This document shows, one piece after another, positions 21,801 to 29,685 of a stretch of DNA of 64,000 nt. A model generated the notes under the pieces. It worked only from the letters and a program-made list of their open reading frames with translations, made no database searches and was not told the origin of the DNA. The stretch lies in assembly GCF_003863965.1 (NCBI RefSeq), contig NZ_RRCN01000001.1:2178526-2242525 (forward strand), written 5' to 3'. Within the stretch, counting starts at the first letter, position 1, and each line of letters begins with the position of its first letter. Made by a program: the position numbers and the translations under genes. Source of the stretch: Paenibacillus oralis. GTDB taxonomy: Bacteria > Bacillota > Bacilli > Paenibacillales > Paenibacillaceae.

Positions 21801-24171
21801 GAGCGCTGCGATTTCCGGGGATAACAAGGACCGGATCACGCTGAATCTGGCTGAGCCGCTCGCCAGCGGTTGGAACGTCACCGTTGCTTATGATGGAGAA
21901 GCGGGGCACCTGAAAGGCGAGGGTGAAGAAGGCTCCCCGGTAGCGGATTTCAGTTTCGAGTTGAACGATCCGTTTGCCGCAGCGCTGCAGATTACCGAGC
22001 CTGGCGGAAATACATCGGACAAGACGCCTGCCGTTTCGGGCAGTGTTCATGCGGATGCGGATGAACTGACGGTAACGATGAAGGATGCACAAGGAAATAT
22101 CGTTGACGTTGCTGGTGAATTAATCTGGAATACCGGCGATTCCGCCTGGTCTTACGATATAAAAGAAGAATTGGAGCCAGGCACCTATACAATAGAAGTG
22201 ACGGCGGTGGAAGGCGGACGTTCCGTTACAACAACCAGAACATTTACAATCACGGCAAACGTAGATAAGACAGCGTTGCAAAACAGAACATCTGAAATTA
22301 ACAACGAGATCAGCGCGGGAACGCTGAAGCCGGAAGACTACACCCCGGAAACTTGGGCGAAGCTGCAAGAGAAGCTGCAAGCGGCGCTAGGCGTGCTCGG
22401 CGATGAGAATGCCACGCAGGAGCAAGTTGACGCGGCACTGCAAGCGCTGAATGATAGTCGGAATGCATTGATTCGACAAGTTGGACTGTCCATCGTGCCG
22501 TCAACGGGTACGATTCAACCGGCCGTAACAGATGCCGTTTATGACTATACGATGTCCGTAAGCAATAACACATCGCAAATCCGGTTTACGGTTGCTTTCA
22601 ATCCGGAGGCAACGATCACGGTTAATGGCCGACTGGTCGAGAACGGACAAACCAGCGATGCTATTTCACTGCGGGAAGGAAAAAATGAGATCACCATCGT
22701 GATCACAGAGCAGGACGGCAGCACAAGAACTTATACCATTACCGTCACCCGGGACGAGAAATCCAGCAGTTCCAGCGGCGGCAAAAAGAGCAGCGGTTCG
22801 AGCTCCAATAACACTAGTAATTCCACCGCACCTCAAACCCAAACGATTGTAGTTGATGTGGTTATCGGCGGCGATGAGGAAGCGGATATTACGAAGGTGC
22901 CGATCGAGCGCACGTCTTACAATGACGGACATATTGTCGATAAAGTAACCTTCAACAAAGCGAAAGCGCAGGAAACGGTCGATAAAGCGTTGAAGACCGG
23001 TAAAGATGTGGCGCGGATCATCATCCCGGACGAAAAGGATGAGGTCAGCGAAGTGAATCTGCAAGTTCCGGCGGACACGGTGGCGCTACTGCAAGAGAAT
23101 GCCATTGCTTTTGAAATGTACAATCCGAATGTGTTCATTCAGGTGCCGGCCGATTCGCTGAAAGGCCTGACGCAAGACTTCTATTTCCGGCTCGTTCCGG
23201 TCAAAGACAAGAGCGAACGGGATGAGATTGAAGATCGCGCGCGGACTGAGGAAGTGGTTCGCAAATGGGCTGCCGACGACAATATCAAAGTCGTGGCCAG
23301 ACCGATGACGATCGAGACGAACCTGCCGAGCCGGCCGGTTACGCTGACCCTGCCGCTGAAGGGCGTCGAGCTTCCTGACAATGCGAGCGCACGCGCCGCG
23401 TTCCTGAAGCAGTTGGGAATCTTTATCGAGCATTCGAACGGCGAGAAAGAAGTGGTTGCAGGGAAGGCCGTAACCATGCCTGATGGTCAACTCGGCCTGC
23501 AATTCTCCGTTAATCATTTCAGTACCTTTACGATCATTGACTTTAACAATGGAGTAACGGACGGTCAGCATACGCCGTATATTCAAGGATTCCCGGACGG
23601 GAAATTCAAACCGCTGGAGAACGTAACGCGCGGACAATTGGCGGCGATGATTGCCCGCAACCTCGGCTATGTCGAAGGTTCCTATAGCGGGGAAGCACCG
23701 TTTAGCGATGTTCCGGTAACCTCGTGGCAAGCGGGAGTCGTTGCTTTTGTCAAAGAACAAGGAATCATGCAAGGGCTGCCGGACGGCAGCTTTATGCCGA
23801 ATCAAGCCGTCACCCGTGCGGAAATCGCCACGGTCATGGCCAACTACCGGAAGCTGGCCGCGTTGCAAGGACAGACGAGCTTTAACGACATCGCCAGACA
23901 TTGGGCACAAGGAAACATCAATGCGGTACGGGAAGCCGGCTTGATCGAAGGCTTCCAGGACGGCAGCTTTAAGCCAAATGCCTATGCATCGCGTGCGGAA
24001 GCGGTCGTGATGCTCAACCGGATGTTTGAACGTGGTCCGCTGTATGGCGTAACCGCGCCTACCTTCCCGGATGTGCCGGCAACGCACTGGGCATTCAATG
24101 ATGTCGAAGAAGCTGCGACGACGCACAGCTACATCATTGACGAAGAGCAGAAGGAAGTTATTGCGGAATAG
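18877..24171 (+). CDS. Large SLH-anchored surface protein with lectin-like and FIVAR-like modules
   Basis: A 1764-residue exported protein held on the cell wall by S-layer homology domains. Order: signal peptide (cleavage after AHA, residue 42); a concanavalin/LamG-like region (~60-290); a segment with GIGRDDLGAQNQKQSKS (~310-480) typical of large adhesin-like proteins; then alternating beta modules (SLSLTFDREIALGDL, TIDFDRAVKFDL, TIPFDRALALDG), helical FIVAR-like repeats (ALQNKIEEAAG, ALQAEVDEAAG, ALQNRTSEINN) and Ig-like modules; a cadherin-like domain (SIVPSTGTIQPAV to TYTITVTRDE); a Ser/Asn-rich linker (~1300-1320); a beta domain; and three SLH repeats (~1557-1720, IQGFPDGKFKP, MQGLPDGSFMP, IEGFQDGSFKP). 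Ligand unknown. It is its own transcription unit, closed by a strong terminator. Confidence 0.88.
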   Translation: MKKVKRGPGIRMMRGWSMVLSFLLVASMLPLPSLVQPSVAHAEAGSEAESTTVTGAVYPGGVKNGLISWVDIEDSMNLAEDGISITTLTDLTDLNPDVSGDNVWNPIDPTKPNSFVSGAINFNGGILINSTRGYYTRTHFNTTDTTREVFSIQGPYTGVIGGFPWNFGGEGTGSQNIISNTSIASNFGNAGSGNELKISGNQFVLGQADILNVLRTADTLGIFLNGTKLGERVPVGNVNFNKASAAGGYYIGAAHNNRFNGLVTETIIYNRVLEAYEKNKVNSYLALKYGITLNNDYVASDWDGAAGTAFWDTNSNTAYNNRVTGIGRDDLGAQNQKQSKSQGNGANVTISLGDSVAATNMANTETFEKDKSFFVFGDNGKEVSFEQGYKLTNDESIAIKTIERVYKVQKTNWDAGDRITLQVDKIDVEKGYPLYLIVSSSGTFDTETTYYPVNQTDGTVILTDSDIGDGNYFTFGSAYPLPDSAQLALAEVDGADHSLSLTFDREIALGDLAGFAITVGDAPLDLTGAGYRVDPNDKKKLIIDLSEEDLSSGEAITVSYDGTGTLRDLQSGVSADAFKETLNAINKVALQNKIEEAAGITNEGYTDTSWQALQDALEAANIALAKADATQAEVNTALNNLQTAIAGLVKSPPNAEGGSFIEGTNTITIDFDRAVKFDLSGGGSFAEGFKVTVGGTEVTVVNAAVDSTDPTKVILTLPDGTDLSAKETVHVSYEKAKGHLVGDSEGGVAAGDFEFDVKDPFAAALTVTEPIGITNDLQPAVTGTAPKDAESVVITLTDSEGKPVKTNEVLTIDPVTGAWTFDAYEADLAPGVYTVTVTATKGGQVATEVHTFTVVNKTALQAEVDEAAGYNEKDWSSETWQTYQDALEAAKNVLAKDEATQKEVDDTLAALEAAQAGLKKAAPIPSNPGSFEGGVAFITIPFDRALALDGTGDEADGFTVTYVDEFGNPGTIEVTSAAISGDNKDRITLNLAEPLASGWNVTVAYDGEAGHLKGEGEEGSPVADFSFELNDPFAAALQITEPGGNTSDKTPAVSGSVHADADELTVTMKDAQGNIVDVAGELIWNTGDSAWSYDIKEELEPGTYTIEVTAVEGGRSVTTTRTFTITANVDKTALQNRTSEINNEISAGTLKPEDYTPETWAKLQEKLQAALGVLGDENATQEQVDAALQALNDSRNALIRQVGLSIVPSTGTIQPAVTDAVYDYTMSVSNNTSQIRFTVAFNPEATITVNGRLVENGQTSDAISLREGKNEITIVITEQDGSTRTYTITVTRDEKSSSSSGGKKSSGSSSNNTSNSTAPQTQTIVVDVVIGGDEEADITKVPIERTSYNDGHIVDKVTFNKAKAQETVDKALKTGKDVARIIIPDEKDEVSEVNLQVPADTVALLQENAIAFEMYNPNVFIQVPADSLKGLTQDFYFRLVPVKDKSERDEIEDRARTEEVVRKWAADDNIKVVARPMTIETNLPSRPVTLTLPLKGVELPDNASARAAFLKQLGIFIEHSNGEKEVVAGKAVTMPDGQLGLQFSVNHFSTFTIIDFNNGVTDGQHTPYIQGFPDGKFKPLENVTRGQLAAMIARNLGYVEGSYSGEAPFSDVPVTSWQAGVVAFVKEQGIMQGLPDGSFMPNQAVTRAEIATVMANYRKLAALQGQTSFNDIARHWAQGNINAVREAGLIEGFQDGSFKPNAYASRAEAVVMLNRMFERGPLYGVTAPTFPDVPATHWAFNDVEEAATTHSYIIDEEQKEVIAE

Positions 24172-24185
24172 TTTTATGCATCAAG

Positions 24186-24229
24186 AAGCCGAGACAGCAT
24201 GGGGATGCCCCGCTGCCTCGGCTTTTTTT
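24186..24229 (+). terminator. Intrinsic terminator after the SLH gene
   Basis: AAGCCGAG pairs with CTCGGCTT, with GCA/GGGG-CCCC pairing inside, followed by seven T. Confidence 0.9.
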
Positions 24230-24949
24230 AGATTAGAATCTATAACCCAACTTTCGCAGAGCCTAAATCGGCTTAACCACCGCTGCCTATCTATTTTGCC
24301 TGGCCGGATTGCGGGCAAAAGCGTACTTGGATCGGCTTGGCGCTGACCATTAATTGCAAAACATACAACTAACTTTGCATCTAGTTGCCCAATCATTCGT
24401 TTAATTGCATTTCATACATTTATTTCCTTGTTTGTAGCCTCATTTTTCGAAAAATAGCGGAGTAATTGCAGGTTTTACACTTAATCAAGCGCTATGGCAG
24501 CATTTCCGGGTAAGTAACTGCACATTTTGCAACTATTCCATTCAACAATGGACCAAGAAAGCAGGAGTAGGAAGCAGGTACGCTCAGGTGGGGCGGTCGC
24601 TTTACTACAGCTGCCGGATCTGTCCATGAAGTCGCCTCGAAAAACCGGGAAAAGCTTTCTCCTTTGATTCAATGTCAACTCTGGATCTTGATAGCCGCTT
24701 CGCCCAGTTACATCAACGATTATGACAAAGAACCACGCCAGCGGCGAGAATTTTCTTTCTCGGAGAAACACCGATTTTGGATAAAAATAGAATCGATATG
24801 CGATGGATGGAATCCGGATGGCATAATGCGACATAAAGCGACGAATTTACGTGGATTTAATCATTAATTTTGTGTCAAAACATAGGTTTCTCTGTTGAAA
24901 ATAGTTTATAATCTTGTAATAAGGCACTATCTGGAAGGAGGTGAAAAGC
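24230..24949. other. Gene-poor intergenic region upstream of the ter locus
   Basis: About 700 bases with no gene I accept. 24350-24540 is AT-rich and repeats short TTGCA/TGCAA words (AATTGCA, TTTGCATC, AATTGCAGG, CTGCACATTTTGCAAC), which may be an old dispersed repeat. A TATAAT at 24907-24912 lies about 40 bases before the first terD start, but no matching -35 box was found, so the promoter may belong to an alternative sigma factor. Confidence 0.4.
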
Positions 24950-25552
24950 GTGTCAATTTCTCTTGTTAAAGGCCAGAAAGTTGACTTGACCAAAAATAAC
25001 GCCGGACTGTCCAAAATTATCGTGGGCTTAGGCTGGGATCCCGTGGAAACCGAATCGCGCGGATTTTTCGGGAGAAAGAAAAAAGGAACGGCCAATATCG
25101 ACTGCGACGCTTCGGCGCTTCTGTTAAATGCCGACGGGAAATTGGAAAAGAATGAAAATATCGTATGTTTCTATAATTTGAAGAGCCCGTGCGGGTCCGT
25201 ACAACATACGGGCGATAATTTAACGGGCGAAGGGGATGGCGATGATGAGCAAATCATCATTGATCTTGCCAAAGTCCCTTCCCATGTTGAAAGAATACTG
25301 ATGGTAGTTAACATCTATCAATGCGAAGCCCGCGGCCAGGATTTTGGAATGATTAAATCGGCGTTCATCCGGGTAGTCAATCCGGTAAACAACCAAGAAC
25401 TGATCCGGTTTAATTTAACGGACAGCTATGCGGGGATGACGGCGTTGCTTGTGGGCGAAATCTATCGTCATAATGGCGAATGGAAGTTTAACGCCCTGGG
25501 CGAGGGCGCGCATGCTGCACATATTAATGTTTTGGCAAGCCGTTACGTCTAA
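24950..25552 (+). CDS. terD: TerD-family stress protein, with basic insert
   Basis: First of five TerD paralogues in a row. TerD proteins are cytoplasmic, calcium-binding beta sandwiches of tellurite-type stress loci. Here 200 residues: [16 protein letters not shown] opening, DCDASALLL (ligand Asp residues) and the acidic loop [16 protein letters not shown]. It differs from its neighbours by a basic insert around residues 35-45 (SRGFFGRKKKG) and a shorter, altered C-terminus lacking the GSGFKDGL segment. GTG 24950 is chosen because AAGGAGGTG lies 7 bases upstream and the other paralogues begin at the same point. Confidence 0.92.
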   Translation: MSISLVKGQKVDLTKNNAGLSKIIVGLGWDPVETESRGFFGRKKKGTANIDCDASALLLNADGKLEKNENIVCFYNLKSPCGSVQHTGDNLTGEGDGDDEQIIIDLAKVPSHVERILMVVNIYQCEARGQDFGMIKSAFIRVVNPVNNQELIRFNLTDSYAGMTALLVGEIYRHNGEWKFNALGEGAHAAHINVLASRYV

Positions 25553-25579
25553 TAAATATAACTAGGGAGTTGCTAATCT

Positions 25580-26155
25580 ATGTCTATCAGTTTGGAAAAA
25601 GGCCAGAAAATCGACCTTACGAAAACGAACCCCGGTCTTACTAAAGTCATTGTGGGGCTTGGTTGGGATACAAACAAATATGACGGCGGCCAGGATTTTG
25701 ACTTGGATGCTTCGGCTTTTTGCTTGAACGCCTCCGGCAAAGCCGCGAGCGAAAAGGACTTCATTTTCTACAATAACACGCAAAACAGCAATGGCTCTGT
25801 TGTACATACCGGTGATAACCGTACTGGTGAAGGGGAAGGGGACGACGAGCAGCTGAAGGTGGATCTTGCGGCCGTTCCTGCGGAGATCGATAAAATCTCT
25901 TTCTGTATTACGATTTATGACGCGGCGGCACGCAGTCAGAACTTCGGACAAGTTTCCAACGCCTTTGTGCGGATTGTTAACGAAGCCACCAACGAAGAAC
26001 TGATCCGTTACGATCTTGGCGAGGATTTCTCCGTTGAAACGGCGATCGTCGTTGGCGAGCTATACCGCAATAACGGCGAATGGAAGTTTAATGCGGTAGG
26101 CAGCGGCTATAAGGACGGCTTGGGCGGACTTGTGCGCGATTTTGGCCTTTCCTGA
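25580..26155 (+). CDS. terD: TerD-family stress protein
   Basis: A 191-residue canonical TerD. The opening [19 protein letters not shown], the calcium-site residues in [11 protein letters not shown] and the acidic loop [15 protein letters not shown] are all present, as is the C-terminal [16 protein letters not shown]. It lies 27 bases after the first terD and is closest in sequence to the third. The homologous B. subtilis genes yceC, yceD and yceE belong to sigma-B and ECF sigma stress regulons, so stress induction is likely here too (inference). Confidence 0.95.
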   Translation: MSISLEKGQKIDLTKTNPGLTKVIVGLGWDTNKYDGGQDFDLDASAFCLNASGKAASEKDFIFYNNTQNSNGSVVHTGDNRTGEGEGDDEQLKVDLAAVPAEIDKISFCITIYDAAARSQNFGQVSNAFVRIVNEATNEELIRYDLGEDFSVETAIVVGELYRNNGEWKFNAVGSGYKDGLGGLVRDFGLS

Positions 26156-26176
26156 TACAGCCTGGCGTATTCTACC

Positions 26177-26204
26177 GGCCGTCTTATGACAGGCGGCCCT
26201 TTTT
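26177..26204 (+). terminator. Weak hairpin, possible attenuator inside the ter operon
   Basis: GGCCG pairs with CGGCC around a 12-base loop, followed by CTTTTTC. It sits in the 77-base gap between the second and third terD genes and would let some transcripts stop after two genes. Confidence 0.4.
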
Positions 26205-26232
26205 CTTACTCATAAACGAAGGGGCGAGCAAG

Positions 26233-26811
26233 GTGGCAGTTAATCTATCCAAAGGTCAAAAGGTTGACCTTACCAAATCGAATCCGGGTTTGACGAAAAT
26301 CGTTGTCGGGCTTGGCTGGGATACGAACAAGTACGACGGTGGCAAAGAATTCGATCTGGACGCATCCGCTTTCTGCCTCAATGAAAACGGCAAGGTCAAC
26401 GCGGATGTCGACTTTATGTTCTATAACAACCCCGCCAACAGCAACAATTCGATCGTCCTCTCGGGGGACAACAGAACGGGCGAGGGTGCGGGCGACGACG
26501 AAACCATTAAGATCGATCTGGCTAACGTACCTGCTAATGTTAACAAAATCGCCTTCTGCATTACGATCCACGAAGCTCTAGAAAGAAACCAGAACTTCGG
26601 CCAAGTGGCAAACTCTTATGTGCGTGTTGTGAATGAGGCTACCGGCGAGGAACTGATCCGTTACGATCTAGGGGAAGATTATTCCGTAGAAACGGCTGTG
26701 GTCGTAGGCGAACTCTATCGTCATGGAGCGGAATGGAAGTTCAGTGCCGTCGGCAGCGGATTTAAAGATGGTCTGGCCGGGCTTTGCAGAGATTTTGGAA
26801 TCAGCATCTAA
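26233..26811 (+). CDS. terD: TerD-family stress protein
   Basis: A 192-residue canonical TerD with [29 protein letters not shown] and the acidic loop [15 protein letters not shown]. The start is GTG 26233 behind GAAGGGG. It is very like the second paralogue over the whole length, including [19 protein letters not shown], so the two probably arose by a recent tandem duplication. Confidence 0.95.
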   Translation: MAVNLSKGQKVDLTKSNPGLTKIVVGLGWDTNKYDGGKEFDLDASAFCLNENGKVNADVDFMFYNNPANSNNSIVLSGDNRTGEGAGDDETIKIDLANVPANVNKIAFCITIHEALERNQNFGQVANSYVRVVNEATGEELIRYDLGEDYSVETAVVVGELYRHGAEWKFSAVGSGFKDGLAGLCRDFGISI

Positions 26812-26832
26812 CATATACAGGGAGGAATCGGG

Positions 26833-27414
26833 ATGACCATCAGCCTGTCAAAAGGCCAGCGTATTGATTTGACGAAAACCAACCCAGGACTAAAAAAGGC
26901 ACTCATAGGTTTAGGATGGGATATCAATAAATACAGCTCCGGACAAGACTATGACCTGGACGCCTCCGCGTTTCTTCTGCATGCGGACGGTAAGGCAAAA
27001 GGGGTCGAGGATTTTGTATTCTATAACAATCCCAAGACTCCAAACGGCTCTGTTGTACATACCGGAGATAACCGGACAGGAGAGGGCGACGGCGATGATG
27101 AACAAATTATCATCGATTTCTCCTTGATCCCTCCGCATATTCATCGTGTCGGTATTTCCGTAACCATCCATGATGCAGCGCTTCGAAATCAAAATTTCGG
27201 ACATGTTTCCAATGCTTTCGTGCGGGTTGTAGATGCGGAGACCGATCGGGAGATCGCCCGGTATGATCTTGGTGAAGACTTCTCTTTGGAGACCGCGGTT
27301 GTGGTTTGCGAGCTGTACCGTCACGGAGAAGAGTGGAAGTTCCAGGCTATAGGTTCCGGCTTCAACGGGGGCCTGGCGGCTCTATGCAGAAACTACGGTT
27401 TGGACGCGCAATAA
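26833..27414 (+). CDS. terD: TerD-family stress protein
   Basis: A 193-residue TerD with [30 protein letters not shown] and [24 protein letters not shown] precedes the ATG. It is more divergent than the second and third copies (Cys in [15 protein letters not shown], altered C-terminal LAALCRNYG). It lies 21 bases after the third copy and 40 before the TerD-TerA fusion, all on one strand. Confidence 0.95.
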   Translation: MTISLSKGQRIDLTKTNPGLKKALIGLGWDINKYSSGQDYDLDASAFLLHADGKAKGVEDFVFYNNPKTPNGSVVHTGDNRTGEGDGDDEQIIIDFSLIPPHIHRVGISVTIHDAALRNQNFGHVSNAFVRVVDAETDREIARYDLGEDFSLETAVVVCELYRHGEEWKFQAIGSGFNGGLAALCRNYGLDAQ

Positions 27415-27454
27415 TCGTTCCCTTTATCTTCATATATGAAAGGTTGGTACATTC

Positions 27455-28732
27455 GTGACGATCTCCTTGATTAAAGGCCAAAAGGCAGACCTGACGAAAA
27501 ACAACCCAAATCTGAACAATGTCATCGTTGGAATGGGTTGGCTTAATGCTAACAGCTCTTTAGAGGTGGACTTTTCAGCCTTTTTATTGGCGCAGAACTC
27601 GAAAGTAACGAAAGATGAAGACTTGATTTTTTACGGTAATCCCACCGGCCCCAATCAATCGATAACCGTACTCTCAAATAACAAGCAAGTCTATTCCGGA
27701 GTAGCGGATCAAGCGCAGTTGGCCGTTTCGCTTAAGAACGTGCCGCCGCACTACGAGCGAATTGCTTTTGCATTAACCATCTACGACGGGGAAAAAAGAG
27801 GACAAAACTTCTCCCAGCTTGATGATACCTACATTCGTATCGTCGATCCGGCGAACGGACTTGAAATCATCCGCTTTAACATCGGAAAATCCTTCACCGT
27901 AGAAACGGCAATCATTGTGGGTGAATTGTACAAATACAACGGCGAGTGGAAATTTAACGCCTTAGGTTCCGGCTATTCGGGAGGGTTGGCCGCGCTGTGC
28001 GGCAGCTTCGGCATTGAGGTGAAAGATTCGCCCTCAAATCAACCGTCGCCTGCTCCAACACCAACGCCGGCGCCGGCACCAACACCAGCAACACCGCCTC
28101 CTGCTCCGACGCCCGCTCCATCTCCGGCGCAGCCGCCTTCCTTATCGAAAATTGAGCTGAAGAAACGCGGCGATGTGATCAACCTGGAGAAGAAATCCGG
28201 CGAGCTCGGCGAAATCCTGGTCAACTTGAACTGGAACCAAAGAAAGCAAAAAGGGTTCTTCGGGAGCAAAGGCGTCGATCTTGATTTAGGTTGTTTGTTT
28301 GAGTTGAAGGATGGAAGAAAAAGCGTAATTCAAGCGCTTGGCGAAAGTTTCGGCTCCCTCAACCGTTTGCCGTACATCGCTCTTGACGGGGACGATCGAA
28401 CCGGCGATGTCGCAACCGGCGAAAACCTGAGAATAAACGGCCGGTATGTCTCCGAAATCGAAAAGGTGCTGGTGTTCGCGTTTATTTACGAAGGCGTAAC
28501 CAACTGGTCGGAAGCCGACGGTGTCGTAACCATAAAGCAGCAGGGCGGGCCCGACATTGTCGTGCGTTTGGACGAGCATAACAACCGTAAAGGGATGTGC
28601 GCCATCGCCATGATCCGCAATGTGAACAACCAGACCTTCAGCGTTGAAAGAATTGTTGAATATTTTTCGGGTCACCTGGAACTCGACCGCGCTTTTAATT
28701 GGGGAATGCGATGGACTCAAGGCTCTAAATAA
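27455..28732 (+). CDS. TerD-TerA fusion protein with Pro/Ala linker
   Basis: A 425-residue protein with an N-terminal TerD-like domain (~1-190), a Pro/Ala/Thr linker of about 38 residues (SPAPTPTPAPAPTP and so on) and a C-terminal TerA-like domain (~230-425, starting IELKKRGDVINLEK). The N-domain has lost the usual calcium motifs: DLDASAF has become VDFSAF, and the acidic [13 protein letters not shown] loop has become SNNKQVYSGVADQ. The C-domain keeps VDLDLGCLFELKDG and LDGDDRTGD. The first half is therefore probably structural and the second half the metal-binding unit (inference). Start is GTG 27455 behind GAAAGGTTGG. Confidence 0.88.
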   Translation: MTISLIKGQKADLTKNNPNLNNVIVGMGWLNANSSLEVDFSAFLLAQNSKVTKDEDLIFYGNPTGPNQSITVLSNNKQVYSGVADQAQLAVSLKNVPPHYERIAFALTIYDGEKRGQNFSQLDDTYIRIVDPANGLEIIRFNIGKSFTVETAIIVGELYKYNGEWKFNALGSGYSGGLAALCGSFGIEVKDSPSNQPSPAPTPTPAPAPTPATPPPAPTPAPSPAQPPSLSKIELKKRGDVINLEKKSGELGEILVNLNWNQRKQKGFFGSKGVDLDLGCLFELKDGRKSVIQALGESFGSLNRLPYIALDGDDRTGDVATGENLRINGRYVSEIEKVLVFAFIYEGVTNWSEADGVVTIKQQGGPDIVVRLDEHNNRKGMCAIAMIRNVNNQTFSVERIVEYFSGHLELDRAFNWGMRWTQGSK

Positions 28733-28754
28733 AATTTTGGGGGAATTTTAGGCA

Positions 28755-29558
28755 ATGTCCGAATTTATCAGTAGTTTTGTAGAGAATTTTATGTCCTTTT
28801 TTGACTGGAACAACCTGGGTGCCCTATTGTCCGATCCGGTAACCTGGGGCATTATCGCTTCCCTGGTGCTCCTTGAGGGCCTGCTGTCCGCCGACAATGC
28901 GCTTGTTTTGGCAGTCCTTGTAAAGCACTTGCCCAAAGAGCAGCAAAGGAAGGCCTTGTTCTATGGGATTATCGGCGCCTATATCTTCCGCTTCCTGGCG
29001 ATCGGTGTAGGTACGTTCCTCGTTAAAATTACATGGGTTAAAGTCTTGGGCGGTTTGTACCTCTTATGGATCGCCTGCAGCAATCTGTTCGATTTGGAAA
29101 TCAAGTGGGTTCGCGCCGGTAAAGTACCGGTTATTCCTTACATCGGAAGGAAAAATGACGAAGAGGATGAAATTGAAGCCAAAGCCTACGGATTCTGGCG
29201 TACGGTTCTTACCGTAGAGTTAATGGACATTGCCTTCAGCGTAGACTCCGTCATTGCGGCGTTTGGCGTAAGCGATCAGGTCTGGGTGCTCTTCCTCGGC
29301 GGAATTCTGGGCGTGCTGATGATGCGGGGGGTAGCGCAAGTCTTCCTGAAGCTCATTGACCGTTTCCCTGAACTGGAACGGGCAGCTTTTATTCTCATCA
29401 TTATCATCGGCGGCAAAATGCTGGCGGCCGTGTTCGGATTCCATATGAGCCACGTAATGTTCTTCGGGCTTTTGATCGCCGTATTGATTGGCACGATGAT
29501 CATCAGTTCTATTCGCAAGAAATCGAAATCGGAAGAATCGAAACCTCAGTCCATGTAA
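28755..29558 (+). CDS. terC: TerC-family integral membrane protein
   Basis: A 267-residue membrane protein with about seven segments and the TerC signature acidic residues inside the membrane (LLEGLLSADNALVLAVLV and LMDIAFSVDSVIAAFGVS). The homologue in the same place in B. subtilis is YceF (MeeF). TerC proteins there have been linked to manganese export and to supplying metal to secreted enzymes, which would fit a secretion-rich organism. The basic C-terminal tail (RKKSKSEESK) is cytoplasmic. 22 bases separate it from the fusion gene. A possible terminator follows. Confidence 0.93.
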   Translation: MSEFISSFVENFMSFFDWNNLGALLSDPVTWGIIASLVLLEGLLSADNALVLAVLVKHLPKEQQRKALFYGIIGAYIFRFLAIGVGTFLVKITWVKVLGGLYLLWIACSNLFDLEIKWVRAGKVPVIPYIGRKNDEEDEIEAKAYGFWRTVLTVELMDIAFSVDSVIAAFGVSDQVWVLFLGGILGVLMMRGVAQVFLKLIDRFPELERAAFILIIIIGGKMLAAVFGFHMSHVMFFGLLIAVLIGTMIISSIRKKSKSEESKPQSM

Positions 29559-29605
29559 ACACACAAAAGATGAATCCCTTACCGAATTAGGGCCGTATAA
29601 CACAT

Positions 29606-29639
29606 ATCCCTCCTTAATTACAGGGGGGGATTATTTTTT
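29606..29639 (+). terminator. Probable terminator after terC
   Basis: ATCCCTCC pairs with GGGGGGAT (one G-U) around a 10-base loop, followed by TTATTTTTT. It would separate the terD-terC genes from the downstream enzyme module or reduce read-through. Confidence 0.6.
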
Positions 29640-29685
29640 GCTCATTTCCTGATAATTGGATTTGCTGGTGAAGGAGGGGAATGGA

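Noticed and set aside
24481..24834. 117-residue minus-strand frame in the gap before the ter locus
   Set aside because: Composition looks random, no ribosome site, and it runs through AT-rich repeat-like sequence.
24950..27414. Tandem DNA repeat across the terD genes
   Set aside because: The similarity is protein-level paralogy with many base differences, not a DNA repeat array.
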